DNA of 64,000 bases from Astrothelium macrocarpum (Eukaryota > Ascomycota > Dothideomycetes > Trypetheliales > Trypetheliaceae): positions 1-64,000 of the forward strand of contig JAGEMR010000063.1 of NCBI GenBank assembly GCA_021030915.1, given 5' to 3'. The first letter of the stretch is position 1; every line of letters begins with the position of its first letter. The notes beneath the pieces were generated by a model, which was given only the letters and a program-made list of their open reading frames with translations, was not told where the DNA came from and did no database searches. Both the position numbers and the translations under genes were made by a program. Of the stretch, positions 23,613 to 34,107 are shown one piece after another.

Positions 23613-26015
23613 ATGTTATCTTGCTCTCCACTGATTAAAACATGTTTGCCATGTCAACTTAGAGCACTCATTGCTTTTAGTCGTCAAACTCGACTTCGCA
23701 GCGCCTCCCACCATTCTACGTTGAGGAAACGATTACGTTCCAGTGTTGCCTTGTCCCAGAGACGCTTTCAAACAACCTCTGCCAGTGATGCATCCACCAC
23801 TCAAGACGTCAGCGCCTCTCCACATCTTGGAGCTCCATCTCTGGATCAAGCAGAAGTTGAAAGCGAGATAGCACCGCGCTCGAATGCCGAACTTGAGCAT
23901 GTTGTCAGAAGGGTACGGCAAAAATTTGGAGATAACCTACCAGTGGACACATTGGATCATGATGAATATAAGATGTATGAGAGACTTTATGGGCCGCCTT
24001 TGAGGATCACTGGGGCAGACGAGGTTGACGCTGATATGAATGCGCAAGAGGAACCACTTAGTGATGAGGGTGGCTCCAATACATTATGGAAAGAGGGTGC
24101 GGATGGCAGCCTTGAAGAGATAGAATACAGTCTTTCTTCCGCGGAGGAAGTAGACGATGTACAAGATTCACATGATGTACATCGACAAACATCGCCAAAC
24201 AATCCAAAAGCTCGCAAGAAGCATCAGAACAAGCACGATGAACTCCTACAGCAGGACATGGAATCTGCATCCCTTCAAGAAGAACAACTCGACGGCCTTT
24301 CCCCAACTCCTCAAGACGGCCTCCTCGACCCAGACCTCGATCTCGATCTCGATCCAGACATCGATGACCCCAACTTCCCAACTTCAGAATCCACCCGCGC
24401 CCACCCCCTCACCCTCCACACCCGCTTCCACACCACCCCACGCACCCTCGCTCTCCCTCCCTCCCTCCTCGCCCCCACAACCACCCTCCTCTCTCTCACC
24501 AACCCAAAACACCTCCGCGACGCCGCCGTCCGCGTCTTCGGCGGCCCCGAACTCCCCTACTCCCCGCTCAAACCGCCGCTCTCCGCTCGCCTGCCACAGA
24601 AGCCGATTGCGCTGGGCGCGGCGCAGGGCAGCATGCTGGACAGAGAGGCGGACGCGTTCTTGGCGGCTGTGATGCCCGGCGTGTACGCGAGCGTGATGGG
24701 CGCGCTGGTCGAGGTGCGGAAGCGGCTGGGCAGTCGTTGGCTGCGGGCGTTGATGGAGAAGGAGGGCGGGCCGAGGGTGTTGGATGCGGGTGGGGGAGGC
24801 GTGGGGATTGTTGCTGTGAGGGAGGTGTTACGGGCGGAGTGGGAGAGGGTGCGTGAGGATGAGGGGAAGATAGCTGCAGAGGAGGGGACCGAGCCGCCGT
24901 TGGGGAAGGCGGTGGTGGTTACGGGCTCGTCGGCCCTGCGACATCGGGCGAGTGCGCTGCTGGAGAATACGACGTTCGTCCCGCGATTGCCGGATTATGT
25001 GCATGTTGGTGATGGAGCGGAGGCGTCGAAGAAGCCGTTTGATATTGTGGTCGCGCCGCATACGCTGTGGCCGCTGCAGGACGACTATCGGAGGAAATTG
25101 CAGGTGCAGAATTTTTGGAGCCTACTGGCGCCGGAAGGCGGGGTGCTGTTGTTGTTGGAGAAGGGGAATCCGAGGGGGTTTGAGGTGGTGGCTGGGGCGA
25201 GGAAGATGTTGTTGGAGCGGTATATCAGGTCACCTGGGGATGTGGACTATGCGGCGGAGCTGCAGGCGCCAGGGGAGAACGGGATGAGAGTGGAGAAAGA
25301 GGTTGGGATGATTGTTGCGCCATGTACAAATCATGGTACTTGTCCGCTTTATCGTGCCGAGGGGGTGAGCAAGGGACGCAAAGACTTTTGCCATTTCCCA
25401 CAGCGGTTTGTCAGACCGCCGTACCTGCAGCACATACTGGGAGCGAAAGCGACAAACTTTGATGACGTCCACTTCAGCTATCTCGCTGTCCAGCGTGGTC
25501 GCGATCTACGCAGCGCCGAGTCCATCGATCCTCTGGCTGCGTTGAGCAATGGCGCCGTCATCCAGGACGACACCGCCACCAATGCTGCATTCGCAGGCTG
25601 GGATCACGGTGTCCCCGCGCCTAGTCCAGACAGTGATAGCGGTAACATTCATCCACGATCCCCACCTTCATCATCTGACTCCCAGTTCGACACAGAATCT
25701 ACAAGGACATCGCCACCTGCAGCAGACGTCTCTCCACTCACACTCCCGCGCCTTATCTTACCCGCGCTCAAACGCAAAGGTCACATCATCCTAGATGTAT
25801 GTACGCCGTCGGCGACCGTGGAAAGGTGGACGGTGCCACGCAGCTTTGGGGCACAGGCGTATCGTGATGCAAGGAAAACGAGGTGGGGGGATTTGTGGGC
25901 ATTAGGGGGAAAGACGAGGAGGGTGAGGAATGTGAAGATGGGTGAGAAGGAGGATGAGGATAGTGTAGGTGGGGGAGGGAAGGGGAGAGGGAAGAAAGGA
26001 AGGAGGAGCAAGTAG
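23613..26015 (+). CDS. RSM22: Mitochondrial Rsm22/METTL17 methyltransferase-like protein
   Basis: Mitochondrial small-subunit ribosome assembly factor with a methyltransferase fold and a 4Fe-4S cluster. A single exon encodes 800 residues from the ATG at 23613; an upstream in-frame methionine would add 13. The first 60 residues are Arg/Ser/Leu-rich without acids, a mitochondrial presequence ending near RRFQTTSA. Residues about 70-250 are acidic and probably disordered. The Rossmann signature VLDAGGGGVGIVAV lies about residue 400. The cluster cysteines are visible as CTNHGTCPLY, then DFCHFPQRFVRPPYLQ, and a fourth in LDVCTPS before the conserved DARKTRWGDLW. The coding region 24470-25200 is markedly GC-rich relative to its ends. 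Much longer than yeast Rsm22 because of the acidic insert and a Ser/Pro-rich insert before the last block. Confidence 0.93.
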   Translation: MLSCSPLIKTCLPCQLRALIAFSRQTRLRSASHHSTLRKRLRSSVALSQRRFQTTSASDASTTQDVSASPHLGAPSLDQAEVESEIAPRSNAELEHVVRRVRQKFGDNLPVDTLDHDEYKMYERLYGPPLRITGADEVDADMNAQEEPLSDEGGSNTLWKEGADGSLEEIEYSLSSAEEVDDVQDSHDVHRQTSPNNPKARKKHQNKHDELLQQDMESASLQEEQLDGLSPTPQDGLLDPDLDLDLDPDIDDPNFPTSESTRAHPLTLHTRFHTTPRTLALPPSLLAPTTTLLSLTNPKHLRDAAVRVFGGPELPYSPLKPPLSARLPQKPIALGAAQGSMLDREADAFLAAVMPGVYASVMGALVEVRKRLGSRWLRALMEKEGGPRVLDAGGGGVGIVAVREVLRAEWERVREDEGKIAAEEGTEPPLGKAVVVTGSSALRHRASALLENTTFVPRLPDYVHVGDGAEASKKPFDIVVAPHTLWPLQDDYRRKLQVQNFWSLLAPEGGVLLLLEKGNPRGFEVVAGARKMLLERYIRSPGDVDYAAELQAPGENGMRVEKEVGMIVAPCTNHGTCPLYRAEGVSKGRKDFCHFPQRFVRPPYLQHILGAKATNFDDVHFSYLAVQRGRDLRSAESIDPLAALSNGAVIQDDTATNAAFAGWDHGVPAPSPDSDSGNIHPRSPPSSSDSQFDTESTRTSPPAADVSPLTLPRLILPALKRKGHIILDVCTPSATVERWTVPRSFGAQAYRDARKTRWGDLWALGGKTRRVRNVKMGEKEDEDSVGGGGKGRGKKGRRSK

Positions 26016-27185
26016 GATTTTGGACAAAGAGAGATGTCCTTGGAAGAAAATGTTAGAGTGAGGAGATGCTTGAGCATGAGGCTGGTAATGCTTGAGCAAA
26101 AAACATGATTGTATCTAGTAGGCATCTTGTAAGTAATGTATGAGTATGTGTACAAGCCATGAGCTCCGCTATCTAAATTACTCCCTCTTTCACTACACTG
26201 TAATTGTTCACTGACTTCTGCAATGCCATCCCTAGATCTCGGGCGTCACAGGCAAAACATCAGGTAAGCACTCACCTACTTTGTTGCAGTCTGATAGTCA
26301 CGGAAGTCGAGGATAACTGCTCATCAAACGCATCGCATGTAGGCAAACATGCATCTTGTGGTGCTTTTTAACGGTTGCTTTGTCGTCACAGACATTCTAT
26401 AAGCTGAACCAAAGCAGTCTACTTCTACCTCGGCAACCTTTGGCTGACAGATACCTTGAAGAGCATTTCTACAACTGCTTTACGATGTTCTACTCAACAG
26501 ACGAATCAGCGCTTAGATTGGCGAAGGGCAGCGTGGAATTGAGCATCATCTGAAATCAACCCAACCATCACCACCTAAATGAGCTTCATCATTCCGGGAC
26601 ATTGAATCACAGGATGGGCGCTACACGTTGCTACTCAGTCAACGAGAACAACGAATAAAGATTCGCCACATCCAAGTAGCCGCCATGCCCAATTATTCCA
26701 GACTATGGCGTTCAAGTCGCCTGCGACTGAGCTCGTATCTAATGTTCAGCAGCCAATAATTAGGATGCCATCCGTCATCCACGCGGAAAAAGCAACCAGC
26801 CAGCCGAATCACATTGCAGCAATGTCTCATGCATGGTTTTACGCCCTCCATCACATTTGGTCGTTTATGGAACTCGCTCAACCTGATTGTATCATTCGAC
26901 GCTGCAACTGAGCGCATGCAGATGAGTAGTCCGCCTGTGGACGCTCAATTGTCAGCCTTGTCAATCTATGGCTCAACATAGTCGTATCATTCGACGCTGC
27001 ACCTGAGCGCATGCAGGTGGATCAACTCGCCCACGGATGCCCATTTATCAACTTTGCTGACCGAGTCTCAGCCTTGTCTGTGTACTTTCTTCCGCCATGT
27101 CTACCTCCAGATCCTGTTCCTTGACCTTCTCCTCTGTTTTCTACTCCTTCTCCTCCACTACCTCCACACCTGACGACAATTAATC
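26016..27185. other. Intergenic upstream of the NLR-like gene
   Basis: About 1.17 kb. Contains the duplicated segment at 26876-27016 listed separately and a CT-rich stretch at 27100-27170 just before the NLR start, likely its promoter and leader. Short frames near 26356 and 26705 have no recognisable domain. Confidence 0.55.
26876..27016. repeat. Partial tandem duplication, about 95-bp offset
   Basis: A 33-bp stretch beginning GTATCATTCGACGCTGCA occurs at 26889-26921 and at 26984-27016 with one mismatch. Both copies are preceded by GCTCAAC, and the sequence after them shows weaker similarity, so the unit seems to be about 95 bp and already diverging. It lies 170 bp upstream of the NLR-like start codon. 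Confidence 0.75.
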
Positions 27186-30100
27186 ATGGAGCAGACAGCT
27201 TTAGATTCAGCCCAGAGCGCTGCTGGACCAAACCCGATCGATAGCAGAGGATTATGTCTCTTGTCTCTTGATGGTGGTGGGGTTCGAGGCTTGTCCTCCC
27301 TATACGTTCTCAAGAGCATCATGGATCAGCTCAACAACAAACGAAAGGATCGGGCACTCGAGGTAGTCAAGCCCTGCGAGGTATTCGATCTTATTGGAGG
27401 CACCAGCACCGGCGGGTCAGTTATCTAAAGTCATACTTGGGGCATGCATATATCTGATTGGCCAAGCAGGCTCATTGCGATCATGCTTGGCCGTCTCGAG
27501 ATGAGTGTAGATGAATGCATCGAGGAGTATGTCGGTCTTGCAAAGGAAGTCTTCGGCGAGATACGTAGCAGCTTTCCTTTCACGTTGAAAGGCAACGTGA
27601 ACTCGAAATTCTCTTCGAAAAAGCTGGAATGTTCGATTCTGAAGGTGTTAGAAAAAAAGGGCTTCTCCCTCGACACGAAATTGGACGACGGAATTGAGCG
27701 CGGATGCAGAGTGTGCGTATACTGTCACAGTGAAAAGAGCCAACGCTAATGGTGCCAGATTTGTCTGTACAACTGACCGGTTTACGAAAAATATCGTCCA
27801 TCTCCGATCCTACAAGCTACATGACGAGCAAGAGATTCCCTCCACAATATGCCGAGCTGCTCTGGCCACCTCCGCTGCCCCGACCTTCTTCGATACTGTC
27901 GACATTGAGGATTTGTCCTTCACAGATGGTGGCCTTGGCGCAAACAATCCGATCAACGAGGTGGAGCGAGAGGCCACAGATATCTGGTGCTCTAAATCGA
28001 GAGAACTAATGCCACAAGTCAAGTGTTTCATCTCCATTGGAACGGGGAACCCAGGCATAAAACCTTTCAAAAGCTCTCTATACGGGTTTCTCAAGGACAC
28101 AATACCGCAGATCGCGACCGAGACCGAAAACACGGAGATGATGTTCGCAGCAAGGTGGGCAGATAAGCTAGATAAGAACCGATACTTCCGGTTCAATGTT
28201 GAGCAAGGTTTACAAGACATTGGATTGGAGGAGTACGAAAAGAGAGGGGAAATGAAATCAGCGACACAGTTCTACCTCAAACATTCCCGACGAAAGCTTG
28301 ACTTGCAGCAATGTACTGAGAACTTGAGCTTGAAAGAATGTATGTATATTGAGGACTTCGCTTAGCAATCTCATATCTCTTCTTACTGTTTTTTTTTAGA
28401 TAGGACTGAAATATCCTTTGAAGCTCATGTCAAAGTTAGTCAATCTCCAAATAAATCAACCTTGACTCACAGGTCCAGGAATGTACCAACAGAATGATCC
28501 ACCAGCAACCGAGTGCGACACCACGTTTTCATCTTCTTTTTCAATTAAATCGCTGGTTTGTTGGCAAAAGTAAAGAGCTCGATATATTGAAGCAAAAGCT
28601 ATTTGCGAACAAAGATTGTCAGAATTTGGCACTCGTAGGCCTCGGTGGCCTTGGCAAGACCCAGATCGCGCTGCGTTTCGCATATTCTGTCAAGCAAGAC
28701 TATCCTGAACACCCGATTTTCTGGATGTCAGCATTAAGTATGGAAGCATTTGAGCAGGCTTGTGCAGAGATTGCAACAACATTGGGAATAGATCAGCAAC
28801 AGGGGAGTGGACGAAACATCAAGAAACTGATACAGCAATGGTTAAGTGCAAGGAACTCAGGCAAGTGGTTGTTGATTGTCGACAATGCCGATGACCCGGA
28901 TCTTCTACACGGAATTGGGCAAGCAGAAGGCATCTTGGACTTTCTACCAAAAACGGTTGACGGCTTGACCATATTCACTACTCGGCACTACGAAGTGGCA
29001 CACTCCATAGCAAACAGCGATGCAGTGGAGGTGAAAAAGATGGAGAAAGAAGAAGCGCTTATTTTATTGGAAAAGTCGTTGGCGCCTCAAAAACACTCCC
29101 ACAATGAAGCGCTTACAATGGAACTTCTTACAGAGCTCGACTACCTTCCGTTGGCAATCACCCAAGCAGCAGCATACATTAACATAAACAGGAGTTCTGT
29201 TTCAGAATATCTACGACTATTGCACAATACAGAACAAGACGCTATTGCTATTTTGAGCAGAGAGTTTTGTGATCACACACGAGGAAAAGGTTCGGTGAAT
29301 GCTGTTGCAAAGACATGGACAGTCACGTTTAATCGGATTCTCAAACAAAATAATATAGCTGCAGAACTTCTCGCATTTATTTCCTACATTGAATGGAAGG
29401 CAATTCCACTCTCGATCCTACCCACTATTCAGCCGGAAGCAAGAATGGCTGATACTCTCGGTACGCTTTTAGCGTACTTCTTCCTGGAAAAAAGAGGTGA
29501 TAGCAAGGTTCTTGATATGCATAGATTGGTCCATCTAGCAACTAGACTATGGATTATGGAACAGAATAAATACAAAGAGACACAGGAGAAGGCAATCAGA
29601 CATCTTTCACAAGTGTTTCCATCAAATGACTACACCAATCGCGAGATTTGGCGAGGATACCTACCGCATGTAGCACGCGTAAATAAAGATAAGCAAATAA
29701 AACAGACATGGGAGAATAGCGGGCTCTGTTTAAAAGTAGGAAGGTGTTTACGCAATGATGGAAGAATCAAAGAAGCTATTCTATGGCTGCAAGAGTCGGC
29801 TGGATGGGGAGAGCGAAACCTCCCGGAAGATGACCTAAGGCGGCTCAGGTCGCAGGACAGTCTTGCAAGAGCACTTCGAGCCGATGGACAAGTGAAGGAG
29901 GCGGTCAAGCTGTTGAAGCATAATGTCGCGATAGCAGCTAAAGTGTTAGAGGAAGATGATATCAATCGACTAGTATGGCAACACGAGCTCGCAATAGCAT
30001 TTATGGATGACGGACAGATACAAAAAGCGATAGAATTGTCAGAGCATGTCGTCGCGATAACAACTAAAGTGTTGACGGAAGACGATCCCGATCGACTGGC

Positions 30101-30530
30101 GTCGCAACAGGAGCTTGCAGAAGCATTTATAAATGACGGACAGATACAAAAAGCGATAGATTTGTTAGAGCACGTTGTCGCGATACGAACTGGAGTATTG
30201 ACGGACGACCATCCCGATCGACTAGCATCACAACACGAGCTTGCAAGAGCGTTCTGTGAGAATCAGCAAACAAAAGAGGCGGTCGAACTGCTAGAGCACA
30301 TTGTCGAGATAAAGACTAAAGTGCTCAACAAAGAACATCCCGACCAACTAGTGTCGCAACACATGCTTGCAAAAGCGTTATATACTAACGGGCAAACGAA
30401 AGAGGCGGTCGAGCTGCTAGAGCACGTTGTCGAGATCCAAGCTAAAGTGCTCGACAAAGACCATCCCTCGCGACTAATGTCGGAGAGCATGCTTACCACT
30501 TTCCATAAGCGACTACAGCTAGAGAAATGA
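27186..30530 (+). CDS. NLR-like protein: patatin phospholipase, NB-ARC, TPR
   Basis: STAND-class signal-transduction NTPase of the kind that controls heterokaryon incompatibility and other non-self responses in fungi. Five exons (27186-27415, 27470-27712, 27759-28339, 28400-28434, 28473-30530) join to 1048 residues. The patatin effector (about 22-330) has the oxyanion DGGGVRG, the nucleophile elbow GGTSTGG (Ser74) and the DGG dyad partner (Asp214 in FTDGGLGANNP), so it looks catalytically intact. The NB-ARC domain has Walker A GLGGLGKTQ (about 419-427), Walker B WLLIVDNADD (about 495-504) and a TTR sensor in IFTTRHYE. The C-terminus carries five TPR-type units of 42 residues (about 836-1040). 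A 35-bp exon bridges effector and NTPase. Expected model: the TPRs sense a ligand, NB-ARC oligomerises, and patatin cuts phospholipid. The ligand is unknown. Confidence 0.93.
29889..30500 (+). repeat. 126-bp in-frame TPR repeat array
   Basis: Five units start at 29889, 30015, 30141, 30267 and 30393, a strict 126-bp (42-codon) period within the NLR-like gene. Neighbouring units are most alike at the DNA level: units two and three share a near-identical opening (CAGATACAAAAAGCGATAGA), and units four and five share CAAAC(A/G)AAAGAGGCGGTCGA. This pairwise similarity suggests expansion by unequal exchange or local gene conversion. The protein unit runs Q..KEA(V/I)ELLEH(V/I)V(E/A)I..KVL..DHPDRL.SQ..LA.A, a TPR-type helix pair. 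Confidence 0.92.
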
Positions 30531-31240
30531 ACTGAGGGAAACATCAAAATTCAAGACTACAATGAAGCCACTGAAAGAGAAAAGAACAGCAGTGGCATTG
30601 TGCGTGTCTTTTGATAGCAGCTATTGTTCTTTGGCTCTTTGGACTCGCGTAGAAATGACAAAACCCGATCATTCCAAGCATGACGAGCGGCGAAGGACCA
30701 TGAGGGGAGATTACCTGGCCATGGAAGTCTTGAACGAACTCAAAGTGAATTGTTATGGAGTATTTTACAATCAATTCACGCAAGATTTATCCAATAGGGA
30801 CTGTTAAGGGATCAATAGTTGCCATTTGGAAAAGTTGGAGACAAATAAGGTTTGTGTTGCATAGCAGAAACAATTCCTCCGCACGTAGACTGATATGATC
30901 ACTAGGGGTTACAAGACGAATCAAAGTAGACTGAAGGAGAGATATTTGATGACCATCGCACTGGGGAGACCCCCAATACCGTTTTGATGAACAACAAACG
31001 TTGGATTAGTCTTCGAGAAATCTGAGAGCCAGACCGATAATCTTCGATGGCATTCTATCCAATATGACAGGTGTAGAATAACTCTCTCACCACCCACGCC
31101 ATTTCTCTTTACAAGGCTAAGTTGGGCACGGCGGAGTTTTGTCGCGCACCGCAGATGGACCGGAGACACAGAAGACAACACTTTCAGCCTTGTAAGATGC
31201 TGTATTATTACTCCTAAATACTGGTAGATCGGGATCTAGA
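30531..31240. other. Intergenic, no supported gene
   Basis: About 710 bp between the NLR-like stop and the CFEM gene stop (convergent). An 81-codon frame at 30562-30807 has no recognisable domain. I see no repeat or hairpin. Confidence 0.5.
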
Positions 31241-31828
31241 TTAAATGAACGCCAGAAAGATTGCCATAGATGCTGCGCCGGCAATCCAATCTACACGGCT
31301 GAGAGAACCTCCGTTCGGGGAGGCAGGAACGCTAGTAAAAGATGGGGTTGAAGGAGCGGAGACGGAGCTGTTGCCAGAAGACGTAACATTAGTCGTATTT
31401 GCGGGAAGAGTAGTAATGCCGGTAGGAATTGTAATATTGAGATTGGTCTGGCAAGCCGTCGCGAAACCTTGTTCGAGAGCTACAAATGTGATTAGCTTTC
31501 GTAACTTGGCACTTTGAGTGATTATCTTGATTCCATACTCAACAAGCTTTGGGTTGGATTGGTACAGTTCGACCTTTGCTCGATGCAAGGAATTACGTTT
31601 TGGTAGATGGTAGAGTAATGAGTACAGTGACAAAGCAAGTCAGAGTCGGCACATCCGGATGCAGCGATTGAGGCATTATCGCAAGCAACCTTGGAGCGAT
31701 TAGTCAGATATAGAAAGCTGTGTTCTAATGTGGGTGGAAAGTACCACGCAAGCTGGAAGCTGTGCACGTTGAGACTGTCCCAACACCAAGGATGCGATGG
31801 AAAGAGAGAGGAGGGCGAAGAATTTCAT
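31241..31828 (-). CDS. GPI-anchored CFEM-domain protein
   Basis: Small secreted, cell-surface CFEM protein; relatives bind haem or act as adhesins or effectors. Exons 31828-31748, 31689-31539 and 31479-31241 join to 156 residues. A signal peptide (MKFFALLSLSIASLVLG) is followed by a CFEM domain with all eight cysteines: LPAC, VACD, SGC, LLCHC, VIPC, SNC and ATAC, including the aspartate in ADSDLLC associated with haem coordination in this family. A Ser/Thr/Pro-rich stalk leads to a C-terminal hydrophobic tail (AGAASMAIFLAFI), consistent with GPI attachment near NGG. Both introns were placed by restoring the cysteine spacing. Confidence 0.88.
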
Positions 31829-34107
31829 CTTTACGGAAATTTCCACGGCTCACGTCAATGAGATTTTTGAACGACTGTACACAAAAGAAACAAAAGAGTA
31901 TGTTAGAGAATAGTAATTTGGAAATGTGCAAGACGAAAGACAAGAGAGAGGGAGAAAAGGTTTTCTACGCTCACTGTTTGTCATCTTCGAGCTGATGTAT
32001 TATTTTTGTCGAAATTAAGTTAGGTCTGGTTACCCCTTAGAGCGCGCCATTACGAAGGTACCGTTCAGCTTCGGGTCATATCTGGGAGAAGCAGCTATGT
32101 GGACGTATTGGTGGCTTGTCCCTGAGTACAACTCCGAGCCAGGAGGGTTCACAATCCGGTTGAGGCTGCAAAATGGAACAAGCTCTATTGAAGTAAGCCG
32201 ATGCGGCTTCGGCTCCGCAGTCGTATTTTACGGAACTCCTAGGAATTCTGGCTTGGTATGGAACGGGAGGCATGTTTCTCGCTCAAGCCATTAGTTTCTT
32301 CTTCGATGATTCTTGCATTGATTGCGGACTGTCAGAGACCAAAGAATTGATCCCATGCCGAATTTTATATGTTACTCAGTTTGACGCTTGAGCACGTCGA
32401 GTCCTGAGATGATGACTACGATGGAGAAGGTGAGCATTGCATAAGAGGTACATGCTTTGACGCCTTTCCATGAAAGCAGTGAGATCCACTCGTTCCCGTG
32501 CCCCAATCCTTGCTCATGGCTTGCTGGGGCATAGCGCTTCACACGATCCGTGGACGAGGCACCAGACTTATTGAAGCTTTCGCAGCTCACAAAATTGTAT
32601 GTCACTCCCACAAAACCCGTGATTGCTTCTGCCTGACCTTCTGCGTCAGCGATGACGAAAATCTCTGATTTCGCTTCCAGGCAGCAAAAAGCACGTGACC
32701 GAGGTATTTCCCACTTTGACCTGGTGCGTGAGTCATGCGCTGATCTCGCTTAGCGCTAGCGCCTGCGCTCAGGAATAAGAGTTTTCAGAGCCTTCGACTT
32801 TCTCTTCTTCTTTTTTTTTTCCTTAGCTCTCTTTGCCTTTTGGCTTAGATCAAGTGTAGTATCTGTTCTTTTCAGTTTAATCTCTGAAACGTGTCTACGG
32901 ACACATTCAATGATTATACCTATTTTTGTCCCTGGGGTGGTTAGCGCTGAGCTTGCTCATCTTTCCACCCACAGTGTCGCCCGTATTGCACTGCCTCGGG
33001 CTGACGCGAACAATTTACTTTTTTTTCATCATTCACTGTGCCTTGAGCGCGGGTCTGGGGAAAGAAAAATATGAAGATTAAGTGTAGCCTTCAGTGAAGG
33101 CTTGAGCGTACATGATAGCTCTCGCAGAGCAGAAGTTTCTACATTCAGTACGCAGATCTGACACAATTTCCGTAGCCTTTAGGCACGCTCATGAAGCCCA
33201 GGGTGCCAGAGTCATGTAAAGTTGACGAGTCTTGTCACTCCATCGATGCGGTACAGGCGATTACTTAAAAATGTCAACATCAAACTTTCCAAGGATTTAA
33301 CTCCTCATTGCAGAAAAGTCTACACCGAAATCAAAATGAGTCCAACCACGTTATCAATCAGACAGTCCAGATCCAGTTATAAAACTACCGACTTTAAACA
33401 TAACAACATTGGCTGGCCCTAACGCTCATACTGGCAATGGATCGGATGAATAGAACTCTCTATGCTGTCACTAAATGGCACGAAAATGCCATCACTCCTC
33501 CCAATGACAACCATCAAACCACACCTTCACTTCAACACCCTTGAACTCAATCTCAAAGTCCAGGAAGACTTTTACTCCGATATCGCTTGGACACTGACTC
33601 TAGACGATGATCTAAACTGACTGAAGTATTCGTCCTTGTTGTCTTACAGTTGTTTGAAGACCCAGCATGACTCAAAAAAACAACGACCTTGAATCATGTA
33701 GCAGTGAAGATTCATCTGGGCAATTATGACATTGCTTTCTACTGGAGTCAACAGCGACAAATTTTAACATGTTCAAAAAAGTTGGAGCATCATTGGGGAG
33801 AGCTAGTAGAGAGTTGCGGCAGCGCCTTGGAATGAAATTAAAAAAAAAAGCGAAGCTGAAATATTCTCAATACACATTTACGCTGCATTGAAGAATACTT
33901 TCATCCCCAGACTTCGGTCTTCATTAGAAAAGCAGCAAGAGCATACCAAGTACATATGGAGATCGGACTTACAGTACGAGTCACAACAGCAGCTCCAAGT
34001 TCAGTGCAACAAAACAGCCTCGTAAGGGCGTGATGATTTATTGTAGTATATACACGAAATCGAGCTTCCAGTGACTCTCGCCACCAATAGTGTCTCTAAT
34101 CCCCATT
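31829..34107. other. Gene-poor 2.3-kb gap
   Basis: No supported gene. The stretch has poly-T tracts near 32810-32820 and 33019-33026, an A10 run near 33840, a small perfect hairpin (AGCCTTCA/TGAAGGCT) near 33090-33106, and short frames without domains. It may hold regulatory sequence for the GPI-CFEM gene on its left side. It could also be decayed mobile DNA, but I found no terminal repeats or transposase-like frame. Confidence 0.5.
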
